From assembly GCA_024637215.1 (NCBI GenBank), contig JAGXFM010000039.1, positions 1 through 61,910 on the forward strand: DNA of 61,910 nt, written 5' to 3'. The stretch comes from Sulfuricurvum sp. Lineage in GTDB: Bacteria > Campylobacterota > Campylobacteria > Campylobacterales > Sulfurimonadaceae. The position numbers and the translations under genes are program-made. Positions 51,833-61,140 of this stretch are shown here, piece by piece (positions within the stretch are counted from its first letter, which is position 1; each line of letters begins with the position of its first letter). The notes beneath the pieces are model-generated. The model searched no databases and was not told the origin of the DNA. It worked only from the letters and a program-made list of their open reading frames with translations.

Positions 51833-53869
51833 GTGAGTAAAGTCTATTTCTCCACGTGGCGGGGTGAGCAAATTAACAACATCGGTAAAGCTGACGATGC
51901 TTGGGAAAATTCTGCTTATAACCTTCCGTTGGAATACAACGAACATGCCCATTCCAAAGCGTTTATCGGTTGGGACGGTGTAGCACTGTTTAATCCCGAT
52001 GTGGATGTTGTTCGTTTAGCGACGGAATACGCAGCGCAATATCAGGTCTACTCCGAAGCATGCGGACGCTGTGCACCGGGTCGATGGGGCGGACGTATTT
52101 TATACGATTTGCTTGATAAAATCGCGCGCGGTGAAGGTGCCCTTTCAGATATGGAGCATCTCAAAGAGGTTTCCCGTACGATGCAGGAAACTTCTAAATG
52201 TGAAATTGGAAAAACGGTTCCTACTCCTTTGCTTGATCTTATGACTCACTTTGAGTCTGAGTTTATCGCATGTATCGAGAACCAAAAACCTTCCAAGCAT
52301 TATCATTTGGAAGATACCAGCTATATCGCGAAGATCACTGCGCCGTGCATGGATGCGTGTCCGGCACATGTCGATATTCCGGCCTACATCGAGGGTGTTC
52401 GCGATTTGCGCTTTGATGATTCACTGATGGCGACTCGTCAAACAATGCCCTTAGCGCATACCTGTGGACGTGTCTGTCCCCATCCGTGTGAAACTGAGTG
52501 CCGCCGTACAAACCTTGACGAGCCGATTTCGATCATGGAACTCAAACGTCTGGGTGCTGATTATGAGACCAATCATGGATTTGGATTCTTTCATCCGAGC
52601 GAGAAAAAAACTTCACTCGGTAAAAAAGTAGCCGTTATCGGTGCAGGTCCTGCGGGACTTACGGGAGCGTATTATTTAGCATTAGACGGTATCGATGTGG
52701 ATGTGTATGAAGAGCTTCCGGTTCTCGGCGGTGAAGTAGCCGTCGGGGTACCGGAATATCGGATGCCGATTGATAAATATAACCAAGACATTGAAGCGGT
52801 ACGCTCTTTAGGGGTTAATTTTATCACGAACACCAAAGTGACCGCCGATATGATGCGTCAATTTGAAAATGAGTATGATGCGACATTGATTGCTACGGGT
52901 ACCCGTATCTCGAAAAAAGTCTATTGTGATAACGAGCGTCCTGAGATCCAAGGATACTGGGGTGCCATCGACTTTTTGGATAAAGTAAACCTCCAAGTTA
53001 AATACGACATTATGGTTCCCGAAGCCGATCAAAAACGTCATATGCTTCCAACAGATTTTGTCGACTTGAGTGGTAAAACCTTGGTCTGTGTGGGTGGAGG
53101 ATTTACCTCTATGGACGTTGTCCGCTGTGCGATCCGTGCAAACGCCAAAAAAGTGGTGATGTTGTACCGTCGTGATGAAGCGACGATTATTAAAAATACA
53201 ACGTACGAAGAGTACCATGAAGCGGTCGAAGAGGGTGTTGAGTTTATTTTTCACTCTGCCGTTGCGAAGATGAATGATGAGAATGATGTTCTTAAATCCC
53301 TAATAGTGGACCGTTTCGAATTGGTTCCCGATCCGAACGGCGGACGTCCAACGTTGGAAAAAGTCGAAGGGGCGAGTTTTGAGATGGAGTGTGATTATCT
53401 CATCCCGGCCGTTTCTCAAAGTGCCGATTTGAAACTGATCCCTGAAGAGTGGGAGATTGAGCGCACTTCATGGGCGACAATCAAAACGAACGGGAAAGAT
53501 TATATGACCTCACGTAAAGGGATTTTTGCAGCGGGAGATTGTGAATACGGACCAATGACGATTGTTAATGCGGTCGGTCAAGCAAAACGTGCCGCCTCAG
53601 TGATATCACGTTATGTACAAAGCAGTGAGATCACATTGAGTAATGATGAGATTATGGAAGATCACCTTCGTAAGCTTAAGGTCTATAATAAAAAAGAGAA
53701 GATTGTCGGTTGGCTTCCGGGTCTGCCGAGGGCGCACAGTGAAGTCCTCACCGTCGATGAGCGGCGTGACAATAATCGTGAAGTGAAATACGGCTTTACC
53801 CAAGAAGAGGCATTAGCCGAAGCGGAGCGCTGTATGCGCTGTTATTACATCGCGATGATCGCACATTAA
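51833..53869 (+). CDS. NuoF-like Fe-S / GltD-like FAD-NAD(P) fusion protein of complex I
   Basis: A 678-aa protein from a GTG start. Residues about 70-150 resemble the NuoF C-terminal N3-cluster region: C77, C80 and C123 are present, but the third Cys of the CxxCxxC is Gly83. Residues about 165-680 are a GltD/NfnB-like oxidoreductase: Cys motifs C172-C176 and C211-C215-C219-C223, FAD site VIGAGPAGLTGAY (268-280) and NAD(P) site CVGGGFTSMD (419-428). The NuoF flavin/NADH Rossmann part is absent. It likely feeds electrons into NuoG; donor unknown. Confidence 0.88.
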   Translation: MSKVYFSTWRGEQINNIGKADDAWENSAYNLPLEYNEHAHSKAFIGWDGVALFNPDVDVVRLATEYAAQYQVYSEACGRCAPGRWGGRILYDLLDKIARGEGALSDMEHLKEVSRTMQETSKCEIGKTVPTPLLDLMTHFESEFIACIENQKPSKHYHLEDTSYIAKITAPCMDACPAHVDIPAYIEGVRDLRFDDSLMATRQTMPLAHTCGRVCPHPCETECRRTNLDEPISIMELKRLGADYETNHGFGFFHPSEKKTSLGKKVAVIGAGPAGLTGAYYLALDGIDVDVYEELPVLGGEVAVGVPEYRMPIDKYNQDIEAVRSLGVNFITNTKVTADMMRQFENEYDATLIATGTRISKKVYCDNERPEIQGYWGAIDFLDKVNLQVKYDIMVPEADQKRHMLPTDFVDLSGKTLVCVGGGFTSMDVVRCAIRANAKKVVMLYRRDEATIIKNTTYEEYHEAVEEGVEFIFHSAVAKMNDENDVLKSLIVDRFELVPDPNGGRPTLEKVEGASFEMECDYLIPAVSQSADLKLIPEEWEIERTSWATIKTNGKDYMTSRKGIFAAGDCEYGPMTIVNAVGQAKRAASVISRYVQSSEITLSNDEIMEDHLRKLKVYNKKEKIVGWLPGLPRAHSEVLTVDERRDNNREVKYGFTQEEALAEAERCMRCYYIAMIAH

Positions 53870-53879
53870 GGGGGGATGG

Positions 53880-56132
53880 ATGATTAACTTTACCATTAAC
53901 AATCAACCCGTTACGGCGCAAAAGGGGGAGAGTATCCTCCAAGCTGCGCGCAAAGCGGGATTTTATATTCCGACGATGTGCTATTTGGAAAAAACAACAC
54001 CGTGTGCCTCATGCCGTTTATGTGTAGTGGAAACCGATAAAACGGACGGATTGATTCTAAGCTGTCAAACCCCTCCGACCGAAGGACTCTCCGTTACCAT
54101 CGATTCAGATCGTTTGAAGCAAGAGCGCACCAATATCATGCGTCTTTACGATGTTAATCATCCGTTGGAATGCGGTGTATGTGACAAATCGGGTGCATGT
54201 GATCTTCAAAATAAAACATTGGAGTTCGGTGTCTCTTCACAGCACTTTAGTGCGAAAGATCAACCGCGTAAAATTGAACATTGGGGATTGATCAATTACG
54301 ATCCTTCACTGTGTATCCTGTGTGAAAAATGTGTTCACGTCTGTAACGAGATTATCGGTGACGATGCGATTACCCTCCAATTTGGGGGATATAAATCTGC
54401 GGTTATCCCGAAGAACAGCGATGTGCTGGACTGTACTTTCTGCGGGGAGTGTATTGCGGTATGTCCGGTAGGTGCATTGATAAGCTCAAATTTTCAATAC
54501 AGTGCTAATGCGTGGGAACTTTCTCAAATTCCGGCAACCTGCGTCCACTGTTCGGCGGGATGTTCATTAAGTTATGAAGTAAAACATACGTCGACAACGA
54601 ATGGTGAAGAGCGTATTTATCGTGTTACTAATGATTTTGAACACACGACACTGTGCGGTGCGGGACGATTCGGATTTGATTTTGCGGTTGAGGGAACCAA
54701 AAAGGAATCAGAATTTGCTCAGGCGACCAATGCCCTTCAAAATGCTAAAGCGATCCGTTTTAGCTCTTTGATTACGAACGAAGAAGCGATGATTCTTCAA
54801 AGTCTCAAAGAAAAGCTTGGGGTAAAACTGTATAACGAAGAGGCCCGTGCGTATCAAAACTTTATGAGCGCGTATGCTTCTATCAGCGGTAAATTAGGTT
54901 TTGGTGGAAGCATTGACGCAATTAAACAAAGTGACGGGATTATCGTATTCGGCGGGCGTATCACTACCGATAATCCTGCAGTGCGCTATAGTGTTACCAC
55001 AGCGGCGCGCCATAATGGAGCAAAAGTCGTTTACATGCATCCGCTTGAAGACGATTTACTTCAAAATGTCGTTACTCAGTTTGTAAAGTATGAAGTGGGA
55101 ACAGAAGAGGGGGTTATCGCCATGTTGGCAAAAACCCTTCTGAATCATTCCGATATCTCAGAGGAAATACGTGGATATTTTGACGAACTTGATGAGGGTT
55201 ATTTGTGTGCAGAGTCTAATGTCGGAGATGAAGAGTATGCTCACATTGCTAAAACATTCGTAAGAGCTAAACGTAAAACACTCATCATTGGAAGCGATGT
55301 ATTGCATCATAAGCGCGCATCCAATATAGCACGCTTGTGCGCTATGGTTGAAATCTACACTGAATTTTCGGTGGTAGTTGTCGCTCCGAGTGTTAATACC
55401 GTCGGGGTTTCGTTGATTTGTGGTTTGGATGCGGATAATGCTGATGAGAATGTACTCGGCTACAATGCGGCAGGTGATTACACTCTGGGCTCACTCGGAG
55501 ATGTCAATCTCAGAATGGGGTCTTTGAATCAACAAGAGGGGACATTTGTAAGTCTTAATTATCACGTATTGCCGACAAATGTTGCGGTTGGTTTTGAGGG
55601 CTACACATTAAACGATCTCGCCTCTTCTGTGGGAATTATGGCAAAAAATACGATTGACTATACCGCTAAACTTCCTACTTCGAAAGGGTTTAACGGCACA
55701 GCATTTGATGAGCTTGGGAATTTTTTCGGGGCGTTTTGGGAAGATAATCGAGGTTATATGCTCGAAAACCGTGATATTGAAGCAAACGGTCAGCTCGAAG
55801 AGATTGCCGATTTACCGGAATTTAACGGTACGGTTGTGTATCGCTGTAATCCGGTAAATCAGTTCAACGGTTATACGGCACGCAGTGAACAGCTTGAAAA
55901 AGAGGCAACTTTACGCGGTTCGGCACAGTTTGCGGCAGCTGCAAAAATCAGTGATGGTGATAAAATTCGAATTGAATTTAAAGCCGAGACGCAAGAGCGG
56001 ATTTTCAAACTTGATTCTGCCCTAAAAGGGACTATTGCTTTGGTTCCTACGTATGACAGTACATTCGGTACATTACATGAACAATATCGTTTTGAAAAGG
56101 TGAAAATTATGAGGATGGGGAGTGAATCATGA
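53880..56132 (+). CDS. nuoG: NADH-quinone oxidoreductase subunit G, copy 1
   Basis: A 750-aa Fe-S chain subunit. It has [2Fe-2S] ligands C34, C45, C48 and C62, His-ligated cluster H94-C98-C101-C107, two ferredoxin-type [4Fe-4S] motifs C145/148/151/155 and C185/188/191/195, and an N7-type cluster C221/224/228/259. The molybdopterin-like C-terminal fold follows without catalytic Cys/Ser. It overlaps the next nuoG by 4 nt (ATGA). It would collect electrons from the fusion protein. Confidence 0.95.
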   Translation: MINFTINNQPVTAQKGESILQAARKAGFYIPTMCYLEKTTPCASCRLCVVETDKTDGLILSCQTPPTEGLSVTIDSDRLKQERTNIMRLYDVNHPLECGVCDKSGACDLQNKTLEFGVSSQHFSAKDQPRKIEHWGLINYDPSLCILCEKCVHVCNEIIGDDAITLQFGGYKSAVIPKNSDVLDCTFCGECIAVCPVGALISSNFQYSANAWELSQIPATCVHCSAGCSLSYEVKHTSTTNGEERIYRVTNDFEHTTLCGAGRFGFDFAVEGTKKESEFAQATNALQNAKAIRFSSLITNEEAMILQSLKEKLGVKLYNEEARAYQNFMSAYASISGKLGFGGSIDAIKQSDGIIVFGGRITTDNPAVRYSVTTAARHNGAKVVYMHPLEDDLLQNVVTQFVKYEVGTEEGVIAMLAKTLLNHSDISEEIRGYFDELDEGYLCAESNVGDEEYAHIAKTFVRAKRKTLIIGSDVLHHKRASNIARLCAMVEIYTEFSVVVVAPSVNTVGVSLICGLDADNADENVLGYNAAGDYTLGSLGDVNLRMGSLNQQEGTFVSLNYHVLPTNVAVGFEGYTLNDLASSVGIMAKNTIDYTAKLPTSKGFNGTAFDELGNFFGAFWEDNRGYMLENRDIEANGQLEEIADLPEFNGTVVYRCNPVNQFNGYTARSEQLEKEATLRGSAQFAAAAKISDGDKIRIEFKAETQERIFKLDSALKGTIALVPTYDSTFGTLHEQYRFEKVKIMRMGSES

Positions 56133-58615
56133 ATGAAATCACGATTACCATAGACGGTCGCAGTGTTCAGACGCAAGAGGGTGAATATATCCTTAATGCG
56201 GCACGTGCCAATGGGATCTTTATTCCGGCTATTTGTTATTTGACGCGATGCTCACCAACGTTGGCATGTCGTATTTGTTTGGTTGAGGCTGATGGCAAAC
56301 AAGTGTACGCGTGTAATGCCAAAGCCAAAGAGGGGATGGAGATTACAACCACGACGCCGAATATTTTGGCAGAGCGCAGAGCGATCATGGAAGTTTATGA
56401 CGTAAACCACCCTCTAGAATGCGGTGTATGTGATCAATCGGGTGAATGTGAACTCCAAAACTATACACTTGAAGTGGGGGTTGACGCGCAAACGTATTCG
56501 ATCAAAGATACCCACAAACCGGCACAAGACTGGGGCTTAATCCACTATGATCCGGCATTGTGTATTATGTGTGAGCGTTGTATTACCGTCTGTAAAGATA
56601 TGATCGGGGATGCGGCACTCTCTACCGTAGCACGAGGATCTGAAGCAATTGAGGCTGAATTCAAAGAGTCTATGCCAAAAGATGCCTACGCGATGTGGAA
56701 TAAACTCAATAAATCGTTGATTGCCCCTAATGGCGGTGACACCCTCGATTGTACGAATTGCGGGGAATGCAGCGCCGTATGTCCGGTAGGTGCATTGGTA
56801 AGCAGTGATTATCAGTACACCTCAAACGCATGGGAACACAAACAAATCCCGGCAACATGCGCCCATTGTTCGGCAGGATGTCAGCTCAGCTATGATATCA
56901 AGCACACCTCGATCGAAAATCCGCAGAGCAAAATCTACCGTGTTAAAAACGAGTGGAATTATGTCTCTTTGTGCGGTGCAGGGCGCTACGGGTACGATTT
57001 TGAAAATCGCAATGTCGTAAAAAATCAAACTGCTTTTGATGCGGCGATCACCGCTTTCAAAAAAGCCGATACCATCGCATTTACTTCAACCATCACGAAT
57101 GAAGAGGCAATGATTCTTCAACGTCTCAAAGAGAAATTTGGGTATCGTTTGGTGAATAACGAAGCGTTGGCACTTAAGAACTTTTTGAACAGTTACAGTG
57201 CGATCAGTGGCACATCGCTTTACGGCGGTGATTTGAAAGCGGTTCATAACGCCGATTTCGTCGTCTCTATCGGAAGTGCACTCAAAACCGATAACCCGAA
57301 TGCCCGTTTTGCGATGAACAATGCCCTCTCCATGAACAAAGGGGCTGGATTGTATTTTCATCCGATCAACGATCCTGTTATCGCCGATATGTCCAAAAAC
57401 GTGACGCAATTCAATCATGCACCGATGATGGAAGAGGCGGCGCTGTATTTGATGCTCGATCTTTTTGGGGATAAAGCGGCAATGCCATCAAGTATTACAG
57501 AATATTTGGCAATGTTCCATTCGACGAAAACCGTAACAGTGGAAGATACAGTCGATGAAAAAGTGACTGAAACCGTGATTAAAATGGTTCTTAATGAAGA
57601 GAGCGGTGTTGAAGAAGAGGTGAGTGAAGAGGTCACAAAAACGATCAAGAAAAAAGTCTCGAAAGAGGTCGAAGTGGATGAAAACGGCCTCTTCGCCCTT
57701 TTAAACGCACCTGCTGGATTTGGCGATACACTCACCAAATATTTGGCAAAAAAAGAGAATTTCACATTGATGGTGGGGCCTGACTTGTATACTCATCCGC
57801 ATGCGGAAAATTGTGCACGTCTTGTTGCTTTGATTGAAAAATATACACCGTTTAGTGTAACAATGATCCCGAACCTCTCCAACACCCTCGGTGTGGCGAT
57901 GATTTGTGATCTTGAGAGTTCACGTGGAAGTTATACCATCGGTTACAACACCGCGGGTGATTTTACCCTTAGCGCATTGGGTAACGGTGATTTGGATATG
58001 CCATCTCTTAATCAGCAAGAGGGGACACTCACCGGTATCGATAAACGGGTTAATCCAACTAATGCGGCACTCGGTTACGGCGGATATGTTCTGAATGATC
58101 TTGCCAACGCCCTTGGGGTGAATGCAAAACTTACCGTTGATTATACGGCGCAACTTCCTGAAAATAGAGGATTCAAAACAACGCCATTTGATGCTCTTCC
58201 AAACCACTATACCAATAGCGGCGAAGAAGTTCGCGGTTACTGCCTTGAGATCCAAAATGTAGGGGTAAGCGGCGATGAAAACGTAGCACCGTTTAATGCA
58301 GATGCGGCAATTCATGAAGCGGGCGTTTATTTAGCGAATCCTGTTTTACAGTTTTCGCCGTTTACGGCGGCCTCTCATCAGCTTGAGGCAAAAGGTGGTC
58401 TCTATGCATCAAGAACGCTTATGGAAACCAATGGCTGGAATGAAGGGGATCGTGTGAAGGTTAAAACAGCACACGGTGAGTTAAGCGTTAGCGTTATCAC
58501 GGATGGCAAAATAGAAGGAGATATCGCGTATCTTCCGACATTTGATGTCGCTATTAATTCTGAAGCACTGTTTGACGGTTACCGTTTTACAGGTGTATCA
58601 ATTCAAAAGGTGTAA
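56129..58615 (+). CDS. nuoG: NADH-quinone oxidoreductase subunit G, copy 2
   Basis: An 828-aa second NuoG. All cluster ligands are kept: C36, C47, C50 and C62; H94-C98-C101-C107; C145/148/151/155; C208/211/214/218; and N7-type C244/247/251/282. The spacing of the last [2Fe-2S] Cys is 2 residues shorter than in copy 1. Two insertions account for the extra length: a short one near residue 185 and a highly charged one near 467-520. Coupled to copy 1 by a 4-nt overlap. Both copies are under clear coding constraint. Confidence 0.95.
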   Translation: MNEITITIDGRSVQTQEGEYILNAARANGIFIPAICYLTRCSPTLACRICLVEADGKQVYACNAKAKEGMEITTTTPNILAERRAIMEVYDVNHPLECGVCDQSGECELQNYTLEVGVDAQTYSIKDTHKPAQDWGLIHYDPALCIMCERCITVCKDMIGDAALSTVARGSEAIEAEFKESMPKDAYAMWNKLNKSLIAPNGGDTLDCTNCGECSAVCPVGALVSSDYQYTSNAWEHKQIPATCAHCSAGCQLSYDIKHTSIENPQSKIYRVKNEWNYVSLCGAGRYGYDFENRNVVKNQTAFDAAITAFKKADTIAFTSTITNEEAMILQRLKEKFGYRLVNNEALALKNFLNSYSAISGTSLYGGDLKAVHNADFVVSIGSALKTDNPNARFAMNNALSMNKGAGLYFHPINDPVIADMSKNVTQFNHAPMMEEAALYLMLDLFGDKAAMPSSITEYLAMFHSTKTVTVEDTVDEKVTETVIKMVLNEESGVEEEVSEEVTKTIKKKVSKEVEVDENGLFALLNAPAGFGDTLTKYLAKKENFTLMVGPDLYTHPHAENCARLVALIEKYTPFSVTMIPNLSNTLGVAMICDLESSRGSYTIGYNTAGDFTLSALGNGDLDMPSLNQQEGTLTGIDKRVNPTNAALGYGGYVLNDLANALGVNAKLTVDYTAQLPENRGFKTTPFDALPNHYTNSGEEVRGYCLEIQNVGVSGDENVAPFNADAAIHEAGVYLANPVLQFSPFTAASHQLEAKGGLYASRTLMETNGWNEGDRVKVKTAHGELSVSVITDGKIEGDIAYLPTFDVAINSEALFDGYRFTGVSIQKV

Positions 58616-58618
58616 AGC

Positions 58619-59608
58619 ATGGATGTAGCATTTATCATCGAAACGATTGTTAAAATCGTCGTCATTTTATTAGTTTTTTCAGCGCTTGCTGGTCTTGGGA
58701 CCTATTTTGAGCGTAAAGTGCTTGCATTCATGCAACGCCGTCTTGGGCCGATGCATGTTGGACCGTTCGGATTGTTGCAAGTGGCAGCGGATGGGATTAA
58801 ACTCTTTACTAAAGAGGACATAATCCCTCAAAACGTTGTTAAGTCGATCTTTAAAATTGCTCCGGTTATTACAGCGGCAACCGCATTCATGGCATCAGCC
58901 GCGATTCCATTTTGGCCGCAATTTACAGTGATGGGGTATACCGTTCATCCAATCGTCGCCGATATCAATGTCGGTATCCTCTATGTATTGGGAGTTATGG
59001 CTATCGGGCTGTACGGACCGCTTTTGGGAGGTATGGCTTCGGCGAATAAATGGTCGTTGATCTCTGCGGCACGTAGTGCGGCGGTATTTATTTCGTATGA
59101 GGTTATTACGGGACTATCCTTGCTGGCACCGCTCATGATGGTTGGTTCATTGTCACTAATCGACATTAACAACTACCAAGCGGGCGGTATTACGAACTGG
59201 ATCGTATGGTCTCAGCCGGTCGCGTTTATTCTCTTTTGGATTGCGGCATTTGCGGAAACCGGACGTACCCCATTTCACTTAGTGGCGAACGACCATGAGA
59301 TCATCGACGGATTCGGAACCGAATATTCGGGTATGCGTTGGGGTCTTTTCTTCATCGGTGAATACGCCAATATGTTCTTTATTTCGTTTGTAATCGCCAT
59401 TATCTTTTTGGGCGGTTTTGGTGATGGCACTATTGCCGGAGCGATTCAGCTCTTACTAAAAGTAGCGTTTTTCTTTTTCTTTTTCCTCTGGACACGTGCT
59501 GCATGGCCGGATGTCCGACCTGACCAATTGATGTGGTTGTGTTGGAAAGTATTAATGCCGATTGCGGTGATCAACATTGTGATCACCGGCATCGTGATGA
59601 TGTTCTAA
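58619..59608 (+). CDS. nuoH: NADH-quinone oxidoreductase subunit H
   Basis: Membrane subunit joining the quinone site to the proton-pumping arm. The 329-aa, about eight-helix product has the conserved loop YFERKVLAFMQRRLGPMHVGPFGLLQ, FTKEDIIP, and AETGRTPFHLVANDHEIIDGFGTEYSGM. Start ATG follows 3 nt after nuoG2. Confidence 0.97.
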   Translation: MDVAFIIETIVKIVVILLVFSALAGLGTYFERKVLAFMQRRLGPMHVGPFGLLQVAADGIKLFTKEDIIPQNVVKSIFKIAPVITAATAFMASAAIPFWPQFTVMGYTVHPIVADINVGILYVLGVMAIGLYGPLLGGMASANKWSLISAARSAAVFISYEVITGLSLLAPLMMVGSLSLIDINNYQAGGITNWIVWSQPVAFILFWIAAFAETGRTPFHLVANDHEIIDGFGTEYSGMRWGLFFIGEYANMFFISFVIAIIFLGGFGDGTIAGAIQLLLKVAFFFFFFLWTRAAWPDVRPDQLMWLCWKVLMPIAVINIVITGIVMMF

Positions 59609-59620
59609 GGAGGTTGGGTT

Positions 59621-60244
59621 ATGAATCATGAAGAACCATTTACAAACCGTAACGTGAGCGAGTCATCGGCTTACTATTACGTCGATATCGAAACCTATCC
59701 GACTGCAGGGTGGGATAAGTTTAAACAAGTTGTAAAACGTACTTTTAACGGAGAACTTTTTGTAGGTCTTTGGGTAGTACTCCGTGAGATGATCAAATTT
59801 GACATCCATACGGTTCAATACCCCCTTGAAAAACTCCCGATCGGACCGCGTTACCGGGCTGTTCATAAACTGCTTCGTTTGTGGGAGTCGGGATATGAGC
59901 GTTGTATCGGATGCGGATTATGCGAAAAAATCTGTATCTCTGATTGTATCCGTATGGACACCCGTATCGATGAGAACAGCCGTAAAGAGGTAACCGAATA
60001 CAGTATTAATCTCGGACGTTGTATTTTCTGTGGCTACTGCGCTGAAGTGTGCCCGGAACTGGCTATTGTTCACGGACAGCGGTATGAAAATGCTTCGGAA
60101 CAACGTGCCCATTTCGTCATCAAAGACGATATGCTGACCCCGCTTGATCTTTTAAAAGCGGGTGAACAAGCAGAATACCCAGGCTTCGGAGCCATCATCC
60201 CAGGAAGCGACGCGTCGGTCAAAAAGACCCCGTTGGCGTATTAA
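59621..60244 (+). CDS. nuoI: NADH-quinone oxidoreductase subunit I
   Basis: Carries clusters N6a and N6b. The 207-aa product has two [4Fe-4S] motifs, CIGCGLCEKIC and CIFCGYCAEVCPE. It has a long N-terminal part and a C-terminal tail outside the ferredoxin core. AAGGAGG ribosome binding site. Confidence 0.97.
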   Translation: MNHEEPFTNRNVSESSAYYYVDIETYPTAGWDKFKQVVKRTFNGELFVGLWVVLREMIKFDIHTVQYPLEKLPIGPRYRAVHKLLRLWESGYERCIGCGLCEKICISDCIRMDTRIDENSRKEVTEYSINLGRCIFCGYCAEVCPELAIVHGQRYENASEQRAHFVIKDDMLTPLDLLKAGEQAEYPGFGAIIPGSDASVKKTPLAY

Positions 60245-60253
60245 GGAGTAGGA

Positions 60254-60832
60254 ATGTTTGAAGCAATTGCTTTTTATCTGTTTGCGACCCTCACGATTGT
60301 GATGTTTACCATCACGGTTATGACGTCTCAAGCGCTGTATGCGATTACCGCAATGGCGGCGGGGATGATTTTCATCTCGGCATTTTTCTTTATTTTGGGT
60401 GCCGATTTTTTAGGGGCAATCCAAATTATCGTCTATACCGGTGCGGTTATGGCATTGTACGCGTTTGGTATGATGTTTTTCGACACTACGCGTGATGTGG
60501 TCGAAAAACGTACCAGTCCTCAAATCGTATTTGTTTTGGGTGTATTAGCGGCAGTAATGGTAGTAGTGATTTTCGTATCACCGATTGTCTCTAATAATAT
60601 TCAAGCCCTCTATCCGATCCAAGAAGGGGTTGGTAACTCACAAGCGGTGGGTATGGTTCTCTTTACGAAATACCTTGTCCCTTTCGAACTTGCCGCGGTT
60701 ATGTTATTGGTTGCGATGATCGGGGGAATTATTTTGGCCGGTAAGAAAATGGATAAATCATTGACGTTGATGGCAGAAGAAGAGATTGGTTCAATGGATG
60801 AGAGTTTTGAACCGCAAGAAGGGGGACACTGA
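60254..60832 (+). CDS. nuoJ: NADH-quinone oxidoreductase subunit J
   Basis: A 192-aa, five-helix membrane subunit. The third helix holds the conserved GADFLGAIQIIVYTGAVMALYAFGMMFF pattern (the YTGAVM site near the proton path). The C-terminal tail is acidic (EEEIGSMDESFEPQEGG). Its stop overlaps nuoK start (TGATG). Confidence 0.96.
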   Translation: MFEAIAFYLFATLTIVMFTITVMTSQALYAITAMAAGMIFISAFFFILGADFLGAIQIIVYTGAVMALYAFGMMFFDTTRDVVEKRTSPQIVFVLGVLAAVMVVVIFVSPIVSNNIQALYPIQEGVGNSQAVGMVLFTKYLVPFELAAVMLLVAMIGGIILAGKKMDKSLTLMAEEEIGSMDESFEPQEGGH

Positions 60833-61137
60833 TGGAAATTACACTTACCCATTATCTTGTTTTATCCACGATTTTATTTGCTATAGGTTTGATCGGGGTT
60901 ATGCGCCGTAAAAATCTTTTGATGCTTTTTTTTGCTACGGAGATTTTGCTCAATGCAACCAACATTGCATTTGCAGCGATCTCTCATTATATCGGGGATT
61001 TGAGCGGGCAAATGTTTGCGTTTTTTATTATCGCGATTGCGGCATCCGAAGTAGCAATCGGGTTGGGTCTACTCATTGTATGGTTTAAACGTACCGGTAA
61101 GATCGACCTAGACCAAATGAATTCAATGCGAGGATAG
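60832..61137 (+). CDS. nuoK: NADH-quinone oxidoreductase subunit K
   Basis: A 101-aa, three-helix subunit of the antiporter-like arm. Conserved Glu residues lie in helices 2 and 3 (LMLFFATEILLNATNIAF and AASEVAIGLGLLI), which take part in proton transfer. Normal length. Confidence 0.97.
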   Translation: MEITLTHYLVLSTILFAIGLIGVMRRKNLLMLFFATEILLNATNIAFAAISHYIGDLSGQMFAFFIIAIAASEVAIGLGLLIVWFKRTGKIDLDQMNSMRG

Positions 61138-61140
61138 GCT

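Noticed and set aside
57415-57765. Minus-strand Ser/Thr/Val-rich frame over nuoG copy 2
   Set aside because: Reverse reading of the charged insertion; no start signal and no homology expected.
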